A stretch of DNA of 64,000 bases from Sphaerochaeta sp032144095 (GTDB lineage: Bacteria > Spirochaetota > Spirochaetia > Sphaerochaetales > Sphaerochaetaceae), in assembly GCF_032144095.1 (NCBI RefSeq), contig NZ_JAVSNJ010000005.1, positions 62,001-126,000 of the forward strand, written 5' to 3'. The notes under the pieces are model-generated. The model saw only the letters and a program-made list of their open reading frames with translations, did no database searches and was not told where the DNA came from. Shown here piece after piece: positions 8,253-16,092 of the stretch. The position numbers were made by a program, and so were the translations under genes. Within the stretch, counting starts at the first letter, position 1, and every line of letters begins with the position of its first letter.

Positions 8253-8311
8253 TTTACAAATGAAGAACCCCATGATAATGTGATTATATTCAATATATAA
8301 ACGATTACATA
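8253..8311 (+). promoter_or_regulatory. Rightward promoter with LacI-type operator 2
   Basis: TATAAACGATTACATA at 8296-8311 is a second LacI-type site. Here the right half is perfect and the left half has one mismatch, the mirror of operator 1, which lies 175 bp away. Upstream, TTTACA at 8253-8258 pairs with GATAAT (8274-8279, 15-bp gap) or TAATGT (8276-8281, 17-bp gap). The operator would lie just after the start point, a road-block position. The rest of 7880-8328 is very AT-rich and shows no gene. Confidence 0.5.
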
Positions 8312-8328
8312 TTCGATTTGGGGTAAAG

Positions 8329-9519
8329 ATGCTTAGAGATGTAAAGGTCCTCAGTTTTACTCATTACCTGCAAGGACCGTCAGCTGCTCAGACTTTAGCT
8401 GACTTGGGTGCTGATGTAGTAAAGGTTGAACCGACAAAAGGTGCACATGAAAGAAGCTGGTCTGGAGGGAATACCTACCCCGGTGGCGTGTCCATGTTCT
8501 TTTTACTTGGGAATCGTAACCAAAACTCTCTTTCCATCGATCTGAAATCGCCCCTTGGAAAGGAAGTCATCATAAAACTCATCAGCACCTACGATGTAAT
8601 CATAGAAAACTTCCGACCGGGTGTGATGGAGAAACTAGGTTTGGGATACGAGGAGCTCTCAGCCATTAACCCTAGACTGATCTACTGCTCATGTTCAGGA
8701 TATGGGCCTTCAGGGCCGAATGAAGAGAAGCCTGGTCAGGATCTGATAATTCAAGGCATGAGTGGTCTGGCCTCAATTACAGGGAGTAGGGACGATGCTC
8801 CTGCCCCGGTAGGTACTGCAGTAGTAGACCAACATAGCGCGGTTTTGGCTGCGTTAGGGGTAGTGACAGCGTTGTTTGACCGTGAACGTACTGGGAGAGG
8901 ACACAAGATTGAAGCAAGCCTGCTTGGGGGTGCTCTGGACCTGCAGCTAGAATCTCTCGGATATTTTATGAATGGCGGGCAGTTCACCGAGAGGGCAACA
9001 ACAGGCGTTGCCACAAGGATGCACCAATCTCCTTACGGGATATATAAAACATCAGATGGATACATAACCCTTTTCATGGTTCCATTAGACAAACTGCAGA
9101 CCTTGTGTACGCCAGGGGCCTTTTTCGGATTTACCACTGAGGACCAGATGAGTCGCCGATTGGAGTTTGATAAAATTGTGGCCCAAGAGATGCTCAAGAA
9201 GACAACGAAGGAATGGATGGGAGTTTTTGATGCAAACAAAATCTGGTACGGACCTGTGAACAGTTACTCAGAAATGCTTGAAGATGAACAAGTGAAGTAT
9301 AACGATAATATCTTGACTATCCACCATCCAAAGGCTGGAGAGGTTAGGGTTGTCGGACACGCGAACAAATATGATGGTTCCTATCTGAAAATTCGCAAAA
9401 ACCCTCCTGTGCTTGGGGATTATACCTATAAGCTTTTGAAGGAAATTGGATATGACGACAATCAAATCCACGAATATGTTAGTGAAGGGATTGTCGTTGG
9501 AGAAAGGCCTGCATTATGA
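8329..9519 (+). CDS. Family III CoA-transferase (CaiB/BaiF/Frc type)
   Basis: A 396-residue class III CoA-transferase, a family that includes formyl-CoA, carnitine and benzylsuccinate CoA-transferases. These enzymes form an aspartyl-CoA intermediate. The expected Asp lies at residue 138 in PGQDLIIQ, at the place of Asp169 in formyl-CoA transferase. The N-terminal GADVVKVEP and RPGVMEKLGLGYEEL stretches are also typical. The start follows GGGGT. It is the first gene of the rightward arm of the cluster and overlaps the next gene by ATGA, so the two are translationally coupled. With the crotonase it resembles a CaiB-CaiD pair in layout, but nothing here shows that carnitine is the substrate. Confidence 0.9.
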   Translation: MLRDVKVLSFTHYLQGPSAAQTLADLGADVVKVEPTKGAHERSWSGGNTYPGGVSMFFLLGNRNQNSLSIDLKSPLGKEVIIKLISTYDVIIENFRPGVMEKLGLGYEELSAINPRLIYCSCSGYGPSGPNEEKPGQDLIIQGMSGLASITGSRDDAPAPVGTAVVDQHSAVLAALGVVTALFDRERTGRGHKIEASLLGGALDLQLESLGYFMNGGQFTERATTGVATRMHQSPYGIYKTSDGYITLFMVPLDKLQTLCTPGAFFGFTTEDQMSRRLEFDKIVAQEMLKKTTKEWMGVFDANKIWYGPVNSYSEMLEDEQVKYNDNILTIHHPKAGEVRVVGHANKYDGSYLKIRKNPPVLGDYTYKLLKEIGYDDNQIHEYVSEGIVVGERPAL

Positions 9520-10295
9520 AGTATGAAAACAAACTGGTACTGGTAGAGATCTCTGAAAAGGTAGCAATACTCACCCTAAACCGTCCACCCCTTAATATTC
9601 TTACTCTTGAACTTACCGCAGAACTAAGAAGGACTCTGCATATAATTGAAAATGATGCTGCAGTTCGAGTTGTGGTATTGCGCGGATCAGGAGAAAAAGC
9701 ATTCTGTGCCGGTGCTGACATCAAGGAATTTCCTGCAGTCTGGGATGATGTGATCAATAAGAAACTACTCAATGAGAATCTTGCTGTTGATGAGATCGAG
9801 TTGCTACAAAAGCCTGTGATAGCTGCCATGGAAGGCACGGTTTTGGGTGGTGGCTGTGAAATAGCCTTGGCCTGTGACATGCGGTTAATGAGTGAAGAAG
9901 GAAAAATCGGCTTGCCTGAGATAAACTTAGGTGTTTTTCCAGGCAGTGGAGGCCTCTATCGTTTGGCCCGACATGTTGGTTTGTCTGTTGCGTATGAAAT
10001 GTTGTATACGGGAAAAATACTCACCGCAAGTGAAGCCAAAGCGATCGGACTGGTAAATTATGTTGTTCCCCGGGGATCAAGCGAGAAGAATGCCGTAGAG
10101 CTCGCAAAAGTAATCGCCTCAAAGCCTTTCGAAGCGATAAAGCTGATCAAGAAAGGGGTAAGGGATCTTTGGCAAAGGTCCACAGAAGAAAATTTCAGGA
10201 CCAATCTCGACTTTAGCAAGCAAATTTTCAAGACTGAGGACTGCGCAGAGGGTGTTGATGCATTCATCAATAAAAGAACTCCTCAATTCAAATAG
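9516..10295 (+). CDS. Enoyl-CoA hydratase (crotonase)
   Basis: A 259-residue enoyl-CoA hydratase that adds water across the alpha,beta double bond of an enoyl-CoA or removes it. Oxyanion-hole elements are CAGADIKEF at about 64-72 and GTVLGGGC up to 114. Both catalytic Glu are present, Glu115 in GGGCEIA and Glu135 in LPEINLG, so true hydratase activity is likely. The FPGSGG helix start follows at 141-146. It overlaps the CoA-transferase gene by four bases, and the flavoprotein follows after 12 bp. The same cluster contains a second crotonase (5477) that lacks the first Glu, so the two probably catalyse different steps. Confidence 0.92.
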   Translation: MKYENKLVLVEISEKVAILTLNRPPLNILTLELTAELRRTLHIIENDAAVRVVVLRGSGEKAFCAGADIKEFPAVWDDVINKKLLNENLAVDEIELLQKPVIAAMEGTVLGGGCEIALACDMRLMSEEGKIGLPEINLGVFPGSGGLYRLARHVGLSVAYEMLYTGKILTASEAKAIGLVNYVVPRGSSEKNAVELAKVIASKPFEAIKLIKKGVRDLWQRSTEENFRTNLDFSKQIFKTEDCAEGVDAFINKRTPQFK

Positions 10296-10307
10296 TAGGT
10301 TGGTTAT

Positions 10308-11966
10308 ATGATTTTAGATACGGATGTTTTAGTTGTAGGAGCTGGAGTTGCTGGTTTGCGCTCTGCGATCGCTGCCGCTGATCAAGGGGTTTCTGTTCTT
10401 CTGGTATCAAAAAAAGATATTGAGAAATCAGGAACTACAAATGCGGATGTAGCGGAAATGGCAGGGTTTAATGCAGCCTTCCCTGATAATGCGAAGGAGG
10501 TAGAGTTGCATTATCAGGACATAGTTGAAGCCGGACAAGACGTAGTCGATACAAAACTTGCGAAGATTGTCGCACAGAATGCTCCCCAAGCGATGCGCGA
10601 ATTGCTAGATTGGGATGTTGATTTTGAAGTGGAAAACGGTGAAATGTTTGTTTTCCAGAGTTGCTTCTCAACATACCCGAGGACCCATGTGATTAAGGGG
10701 CATGGAAGAAATATCGCCGTTGCCCTAAGACGAGAGATCTCAAAACGTAAGAATATAACTGTCCTTACAGGAGTGACGATAATTGGGCTGCTTCGCGGGG
10801 ATGCCCAGTGTATCGGAGCATATGGAATCCTCGATGGAGAAAAGCTCACTGTGCAGGCGAAGGCAACAATTCTAGCAAGCGGTGGTTGTGGCAGAGCCTT
10901 TAAGCGGTCATTTAGCCCGTCCGATGTTGCAGGAGGAGCGTATGAAATGGCTTTTCAGGCGGGGGCTGTCATCCAGAACCTAGAATTTATGCAGATTGGC
11001 ATTGGGTTTTCCTACCCCCTGGTCAATATATTTAACGGATATCTGTGGCAGGGTCATCCCGTTTTAACTGATAAAACCGGCAAGGAAATATTTTCGAAGA
11101 TTTTACCTGAAGATGTAACGCCGAACGATGTTTTTGATGCTCATGTCTGGCACTATCCTTTTTCTTCCAGAGATAATTCGAAATATTTGGAAATTGCGAT
11201 TAACAAGGCAATTTCCAAGGGATTGGGGAGTGAGAATGGGGGAATCTCTGTTGATATGCGCCACATGACTGATTCCTATGTGGCAAATCTTTCCAAGGAC
11301 AGCGGTATTTCTCATATGTGGCCGCTAGCCAGAGATTTCATCCTAAGTCGCGGAGTCAACCTTTTGGACCAAAAGGTTGAGGTAGCCTGTTTTCAACATG
11401 CCATGAATGGAGGGATCAAAATAGACCAACATGCTGAATCCACTATCCCCGGCTTATATGCGGTAGGAGAGTGCGCTGGAGGCCCCCATGGAGCGGATAG
11501 GCTCGGAGGGAACATGTTCGTCACAAGTCTGGTGTTTGGAAAGATTGCGGGAGAAAATGCAGCAAATCAATCGAAAAAAATACAAACACTTCCTGAAGCG
11601 GATCTCCATTCCAAGGAAGAACTTATTCATAAGTATGAGCTAATGTACAAAAAAGTTGATTTCAAGGGTGTTTTGAAGGAACTTCAGCAGAAATCTCAAA
11701 ATTCCTTGCTCGTGGAAAGGACACAAGATGGACTTGAAGAAATGATTATATTTTCTCAGTCTGTTAATAATATACTAGAGTCAGCCCCTACTTCCAAAGT
11801 GTTAGAACCAAAGAATTATGATTTGCTGAGTATCGCTAAAACAACATGGTTGATAAGTAAGAGTGCATTAGAAAGAAAAGAGAGCAGAGGAAGTCATCAT
11901 CGGTCTGACTATCCGACAAAAGATTTGAAGTTCAATCATATCATTGAACAGGTAAAACAGGGATAA
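10308..11966 (+). CDS. FAD-dependent fumarate-reductase-like flavoprotein
   Basis: A 552-residue flavoprotein of the SdhA/FrdA/NadB/AprA superfamily. The N-terminal dinucleotide motif GAGVAG is at 11-16 and the second FAD motif GECAGG at 387-392. Residues matching the fumarate-reductase active site can be placed: Arg288 (SSRDN), His364 (FQHAMNGG) and Arg398 (ADRLGG). There is no signal peptide, no heme-binding CxxCH and no FMN domain, so it should be a soluble cytoplasmic reductase or dehydrogenase. It may work on a C4-like or other unsaturated carboxylate. No iron-sulfur partner subunit lies next to it, so its electron partner is unknown. It sits inside the CoA-transferase/TRAP operon. It is not a standard succinate dehydrogenase subunit, and the reaction remains open. 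Confidence 0.82.
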   Translation: MILDTDVLVVGAGVAGLRSAIAAADQGVSVLLVSKKDIEKSGTTNADVAEMAGFNAAFPDNAKEVELHYQDIVEAGQDVVDTKLAKIVAQNAPQAMRELLDWDVDFEVENGEMFVFQSCFSTYPRTHVIKGHGRNIAVALRREISKRKNITVLTGVTIIGLLRGDAQCIGAYGILDGEKLTVQAKATILASGGCGRAFKRSFSPSDVAGGAYEMAFQAGAVIQNLEFMQIGIGFSYPLVNIFNGYLWQGHPVLTDKTGKEIFSKILPEDVTPNDVFDAHVWHYPFSSRDNSKYLEIAINKAISKGLGSENGGISVDMRHMTDSYVANLSKDSGISHMWPLARDFILSRGVNLLDQKVEVACFQHAMNGGIKIDQHAESTIPGLYAVGECAGGPHGADRLGGNMFVTSLVFGKIAGENAANQSKKIQTLPEADLHSKEELIHKYELMYKKVDFKGVLKELQQKSQNSLLVERTQDGLEEMIIFSQSVNNILESAPTSKVLEPKNYDLLSIAKTTWLISKSALERKESRGSHHRSDYPTKDLKFNHIIEQVKQG

Positions 11967-11988
11967 CCTTTTTTCAGAGGAGGATTAC

Positions 11989-12984
11989 ATGAAAAAAGTA
12001 TTGGTAATTATGTTGGTGTTGTTGGTCGGCATGGGTCTTGTTATGGCAGCAGGATCTAGTGAATCAGCCAAAAAAACGTACGATCTGAAGATTTCAACTT
12101 CTCAGACCGAACAATCGTTGATGTACAAGGCTTATGACACGTTTGCCAAACGTGTGAATGAGAAATCAGATGGTAGACTAAACGTATCTGTATTCGCATC
12201 CAGCCAGCTGGGTAATGATGAAGACGTCATTGAACAGGCCATTCAGGGTGCAGGGATTGCTGTAAATACGGATGCCGCCCGCATGGGGACCTATGTAAAT
12301 GAGATGGGTATCCTGATGATGGGATTCTTTGCTGATGACTATGATGAGTGTCTCAAGGTAACTCAGACTCCGCAGTTTGCAAGATGGGAAGATGAATTAG
12401 CTGAAAAGCACAAGATCAGAGTCTTAGCTTTCGACTTCTATGATGGACCCCGTCATTTCCTGACCAACAAGCCGATCAACAGCCCGGCAGATCTCAAGGG
12501 TTTGACCATCCGAACAATCGGCGCTCCTGTTTGTATTGCGTCAATTGGTGCAATGGGAGCGACTCCTATTGCTATGGCTTGGGGTGAAGTCTATAACGGA
12601 ATCCAAACAAAGGCTATTGATGGCGCTGAAGCTCAGAGTACTTCAACGTATCCTTCCAAAATTTATGAAGTTGTCAGCTATCTGACCAAGACAAGCCATT
12701 TTCAGCTACTCCAAGGTTTGATTTGTGGTGAAAAATGGTACCAGGGTCTCCCTGCTGACCTCCAGGCGCTATTGAAGTCAACTGCAAGAGAGGTTGGTGC
12801 AGAAAGTGCAAAATGGGTAATCGAAGAGGCAGACAAGAGTGAAGCCTTAATGGTAAAGGCTGGTCTGACCATAGTAAAGCCTGATCTGGCTCCTTTCAAG
12901 AAAGCTGTTGAGCCTGCATATGTGAAGATGGGATATCTTGATCTTCGCAATGAGATCTATAAAGCGATTGGGAAAGTCCAATAA
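11989..12984 (+). CDS. TRAP transporter solute-binding protein, DctP family
   Basis: A 331-residue periplasmic binding protein for a carboxylate-type ligand. The signal peptide (MKK, hydrophobic core, cut near AAG at about 20-22) has no lipobox Cys. The middle contains the DctP-type DLKGLTIRTIG stretch, whose Arg usually binds the substrate carboxylate, and an AMAWGEVYNGIQTKAIDGAE region typical of the family. The start follows AGAGGAGG. It lies 22 bp after the flavoprotein gene and is followed by a strong hairpin and then the two membrane subunits. The context says it brings in the acid processed by the CoA-transferases and crotonases. The ligand is unknown. Confidence 0.93.
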   Translation: MKKVLVIMLVLLVGMGLVMAAGSSESAKKTYDLKISTSQTEQSLMYKAYDTFAKRVNEKSDGRLNVSVFASSQLGNDEDVIEQAIQGAGIAVNTDAARMGTYVNEMGILMMGFFADDYDECLKVTQTPQFARWEDELAEKHKIRVLAFDFYDGPRHFLTNKPINSPADLKGLTIRTIGAPVCIASIGAMGATPIAMAWGEVYNGIQTKAIDGAEAQSTSTYPSKIYEVVSYLTKTSHFQLLQGLICGEKWYQGLPADLQALLKSTAREVGAESAKWVIEEADKSEALMVKAGLTIVKPDLAPFKKAVEPAYVKMGYLDLRNEIYKAIGKVQ

Positions 12985-13002
12985 CTCTTTATAGAGATTA
13001 AA

Positions 13003-13044
13003 ATAATTGATGGAGATGCCTTTTAAGGCATTTCCATCAATTAT
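13003..13044 (+). other. Intercistronic hairpin after dctP-like gene
   Basis: An 18-bp stem (13003-13020 with 13027-13044, with a single G-T pair) and a six-base loop. There is no T-run after it, so it is more likely an mRNA 3'-end protector or processing element than a full terminator. It would favour more binding protein than membrane subunits. Confidence 0.7.
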
Positions 13045-13076
13045 ACTCACTTGATTTTCTTAGGAAGGTAATCAAA

Positions 13077-13547
13077 ATGAATAAACTAGATGACATTATC
13101 TTCAAAACGGAGAAAGTGGTCACGGCTTTCTTTCTGGCTTCTATAGCGACATTAGTGTTTGTTGCAGCGGTAATGAGAAAGTTTGGCTATCCTTTGAACT
13201 GGGCACAAGATATCTCTTTGTTATTTTTCGCTTGGCTGACTTTTGTTGGTGGTGATCTTCTGATGAGATCGGGAAGGCTGATTTTTATTGATATCCTTTA
13301 CAATGTTTTGCCAAGTCGGGTTAAGAAAGTGTTCAATATACTGTTTGGCTTGGCTATGATGTATTTTCTCATAGTACTGATCTGGTATGGTTTCAAGCTT
13401 GTAATGCAAAGTTGGACAAGATTATTCAATACATTAAAGCTAAGTTATGCCTGGTGCACTTTATGTGTTCCTGTTGGATCTCTTCTTATGCTGAGTACTG
13501 TAATCAAAAACTTGATAAAAGATATAAAAACTCCGGCCGAAGTATAG
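13077..13547 (+). CDS. TRAP transporter small membrane subunit, DctQ family
   Basis: A 156-residue membrane protein with four hydrophobic segments, at about 14-33, 45-62, 84-107 and 126-145. These match DctQ subunits, which pair with DctM to form the sodium-driven permease. The NWAQDISLLFFAWLTFVGG stretch in the second helix region is typical. It follows a good AGGAAGG-like ribosome site. The DctM gene starts 11 bp after its stop. Part of the cluster's acid importer. Confidence 0.9.
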   Translation: MNKLDDIIFKTEKVVTAFFLASIATLVFVAAVMRKFGYPLNWAQDISLLFFAWLTFVGGDLLMRSGRLIFIDILYNVLPSRVKKVFNILFGLAMMYFLIVLIWYGFKLVMQSWTRLFNTLKLSYAWCTLCVPVGSLLMLSTVIKNLIKDIKTPAEV

Positions 13548-13558
13548 GGAGCAAGCTA

Positions 13559-14848
13559 ATGAATTACGCACTTCTTCTATTTATTTTTTTACTTTTTTTT
13601 GGGATGCCTGTCGCTTTTGCTATAGGTCTTTCAGGATTGTTCTTCTTTATCATGTCTCCGGGTTTGCCTTGGACAATCCTCGTGCAAAAAGCGTTCTCTA
13701 CAACACAATCTTTTACCATGCTAGCTATTCCCCTGTTTATTTTTGCGGGAAACTTGATGAATAATACTGGGATAACGAGCAGGCTGGTCAAGCTTAGTAA
13801 TGTGTTGACGGGGCATATGTATGGATCTATCGGTCAGGTTTCTGTAGTTCTTTCAACGCTGATGGGTGGGGTTTCTGGTTCCGCAGTTGCAGATGCTGCG
13901 ATGCAAAGCAGAATCCTAGGCCCAGAAATGATCAGAAGAGGGTACGACAGAGGATGGGGAGCCGCTGTAAACAGCCTTTCTGGGCTTATAGTAGCGACGA
14001 TTCCACCCTCGATGGGACTGATTCTCTATGGAACGGTTGGTGAGGTTTCCATTGGCCGTTTGTTTGTTGCCGGGTTTGTGCCGGGCATTATTATGGCCAT
14101 ATTTATGATGATTGCTGTATCATGGTCCGCCAGACATTTTGGCTATACACCAGATCATGACAAGCCTGCCACACTCAAAGAGATGGGAAGCGCTGCTTTG
14201 GAGAGCATATGGGCTCTGATGTTCCCCATCATCCTGATAGTGCTAATCAGAGGAGGGCTGATGACTCCTAGTGAATCAGGGGCCTTCGCTGTGTTCTATG
14301 CGCTCTTTGTCGGTGTTGTTATCTACAAGGAACTGACATGGAAAAAGTTTTTGGATACTCTACTGAATAGCGTAAAAGACATATCTGTCATCACTTTGAT
14401 TCTTGGTTTTTCAGGGATTTTCAGCTATGGTGTGGTCTATGACCAACTGCCCAAAACGTTGACGACATCCTTGCTTTTGCTCTCTAGTAACCCGTACATC
14501 ATGCTTTTTATTATAATTGTGATGCTTATGGTTTTTGGCATGTTTATGGAGACTACAGTAATAACTCTTATCGTAACTCCCATTCTCATCCCAATAATCC
14601 AGAAGTTTGGGATTGATCCCGTCCAGTTTGGCATTATCATGATGACAACCGTGACCTTCGGCACTTCGACACCTCCCGTGGGTGTTTCTCTGTATACTTG
14701 CTCTTCAATCATGGGATGTTCGGTTAGTGATACTGTGAAACAATCATGGCCCTTGTATATTGCAGTTGTAGCAACTATCATGGTTTGTATTTTCTTCCCA
14801 AAACTTATCTTGTTTCTTCCAAATTTGGTGTATGGCGTTGCTGTATGA
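13559..14848 (+). CDS. TRAP transporter large membrane subunit, DctM family
   Basis: A 429-residue polytopic permease that forms the transport channel with DctQ. It is hydrophobic throughout, with about 12 helices. Typical DctM features include LAIPLFIFAGNLMN (about 57-70), the VSGSAVADAAM region and ATIPPSMGLILYG. I chose the ATG at 13559, just after the dctQ stop and behind GGGAG. The open frame runs further upstream, but that part lies in another frame inside dctQ and is not DctM-like. About 100 bp separate it from the regulator gene. Confidence 0.93.
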   Translation: MNYALLLFIFLLFFGMPVAFAIGLSGLFFFIMSPGLPWTILVQKAFSTTQSFTMLAIPLFIFAGNLMNNTGITSRLVKLSNVLTGHMYGSIGQVSVVLSTLMGGVSGSAVADAAMQSRILGPEMIRRGYDRGWGAAVNSLSGLIVATIPPSMGLILYGTVGEVSIGRLFVAGFVPGIIMAIFMMIAVSWSARHFGYTPDHDKPATLKEMGSAALESIWALMFPIILIVLIRGGLMTPSESGAFAVFYALFVGVVIYKELTWKKFLDTLLNSVKDISVITLILGFSGIFSYGVVYDQLPKTLTTSLLLLSSNPYIMLFIIIVMLMVFGMFMETTVITLIVTPILIPIIQKFGIDPVQFGIIMMTTVTFGTSTPPVGVSLYTCSSIMGCSVSDTVKQSWPLYIAVVATIMVCIFFPKLILFLPNLVYGVAV

Positions 14849-14951
14849 TTGTGAAGGTTGTTGGGTATGCATATTCCACTGACCGAATTCTAAAAATGAA
14901 AGGAGGTGAAAAGTCTAATTCATTCAATAGTCTGAATTGGAGTATACTAGG

Positions 14952-15938
14952 ATGTCAACGATAAAAGATGTTGCCCAACTTGCAAATGTTTCAACATGCA
15001 CTGTTTCAAGAGTCTTGTCAGAAAAAGGATATATTTCTGAAAATACGAGAAGGGCAGTCCTTGCTGCAGTGGCGGAATTAAGATATCAACCAAATAGTAT
15101 TGCGACAGAACTGAAAGTCGGTGTGAGCAATACTATCGGGCTGATTGTACCAGATATCACAAACTTTTATTATATGGAGCTAGCAGCTCAGATTGAGAAA
15201 TATGCTAATGCCATGGGGTTGTTGATATATCTCTGCAATTCTAGCTACGACAGAAAAAAAGAGAAAAAGTTCGTTTTAGCACTCAGCAATAGGAAAATCA
15301 AAGGGATGATTGTGATCCCGGTATCAAATGAGATTTCTCATTTCCTGGATTTGCAGAAAAAACAAATCCCTTTTGTATTTATAAACAGAGCGTTTCCTGA
15401 TGCCTTGGACTTTTGTATCATTGAAGACAACTTCAATGCTGCTTATGAAATTATTACGCATCTGAGCTCTTTGAACCGGAAGCATATTGCAGGGATTTTC
15501 CAAAGTTTCGACAATATGATCTACCAAGAAAGATATGAGGGAATGAAAGTGGCTCTGTCTGACAGTAATCTCCCCTTCCATGAGTCGTTTATTATATTAA
15601 ATGCAGAAAAGGAGAACACTTGTAAACGTATAGAGGAGCTTTTCGCGCTGGAAGATTTTCCTGATGCAATATTCACCAGCAATGACATGTTGGCATTTGA
15701 AGTGTATAAGGTTTTGTATAAACTGGGTAAAAGGATGCCTGAGGATGTAATGGTGGTCGGGTTTGACGATACCCTCATGGCACAGAAAATCTATCCCCCT
15801 CTTTCATCCTACAGGATGCCAATTGATGTGATTGCAAAGAAATCTGTTGAAAGTATCCTTAAAGGCCATCTTGAAAAGGATGACTTGCCCTTAATCGGAC
15901 ACCTTGTGAAGAGGATGTCTACTCAGGCAAGCATTTGA
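14952..15938 (+). CDS. LacI/GalR-family transcription regulator
   Basis: A 328-residue repressor with an N-terminal LacI helix-turn-helix (TIKDVAQLANVS, then TVSRVLSEKG) and a periplasmic-binding-protein-like effector domain from about 60 onwards. I prefer the ATG at 14952, nine bases after GGAG. A TTG at 14937 would add five residues. A perfect ribosome-site-like AAAGGAGGTGA at 14899-14909 has no start codon at a usable distance. It is the last gene of the rightward operon. Its natural targets are the two LacI-type operators at 8121 and 8296, which control both arms. LacI proteins mostly sense sugars, so the ligand here could be a sugar acid or a pathway intermediate. That is inference. Confidence 0.92.
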   Translation: MSTIKDVAQLANVSTCTVSRVLSEKGYISENTRRAVLAAVAELRYQPNSIATELKVGVSNTIGLIVPDITNFYYMELAAQIEKYANAMGLLIYLCNSSYDRKKEKKFVLALSNRKIKGMIVIPVSNEISHFLDLQKKQIPFVFINRAFPDALDFCIIEDNFNAAYEIITHLSSLNRKHIAGIFQSFDNMIYQERYEGMKVALSDSNLPFHESFIILNAEKENTCKRIEELFALEDFPDAIFTSNDMLAFEVYKVLYKLGKRMPEDVMVVGFDDTLMAQKIYPPLSSYRMPIDVIAKKSVESILKGHLEKDDLPLIGHLVKRMSTQASI

Positions 15939-16016
15939 GAATTTGTAGCTTTGGCCTGAGTGTTTAAGAAATATGTACAATCTCCCGAGAGAACATTGCT
16001 TTTTCCCATAAAGAAT

Positions 16017-16041
16017 GGCAACCATTTTTTCTTTGGTTGCC
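16017..16041. terminator. Terminator between the LacI gene and convergent fabV
   Basis: Stem GGCAACCA/TGGTTGCC with a nine-base T-rich loop, followed by CTTTTG on the plus strand. Its position between two converging genes suggests use by both. Confidence 0.6.
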
Positions 16042-16092
16042 CTTTTGCTCTAACGGTATAACAGCGAAGCATTTCCACTTGCCTGAACTTTC

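Noticed and set aside
13412..13558. Extended N-terminus of the DctM protein
   Set aside because: The upstream part lies in another frame inside dctQ; DctM similarity and a ribosome site begin at 13559.
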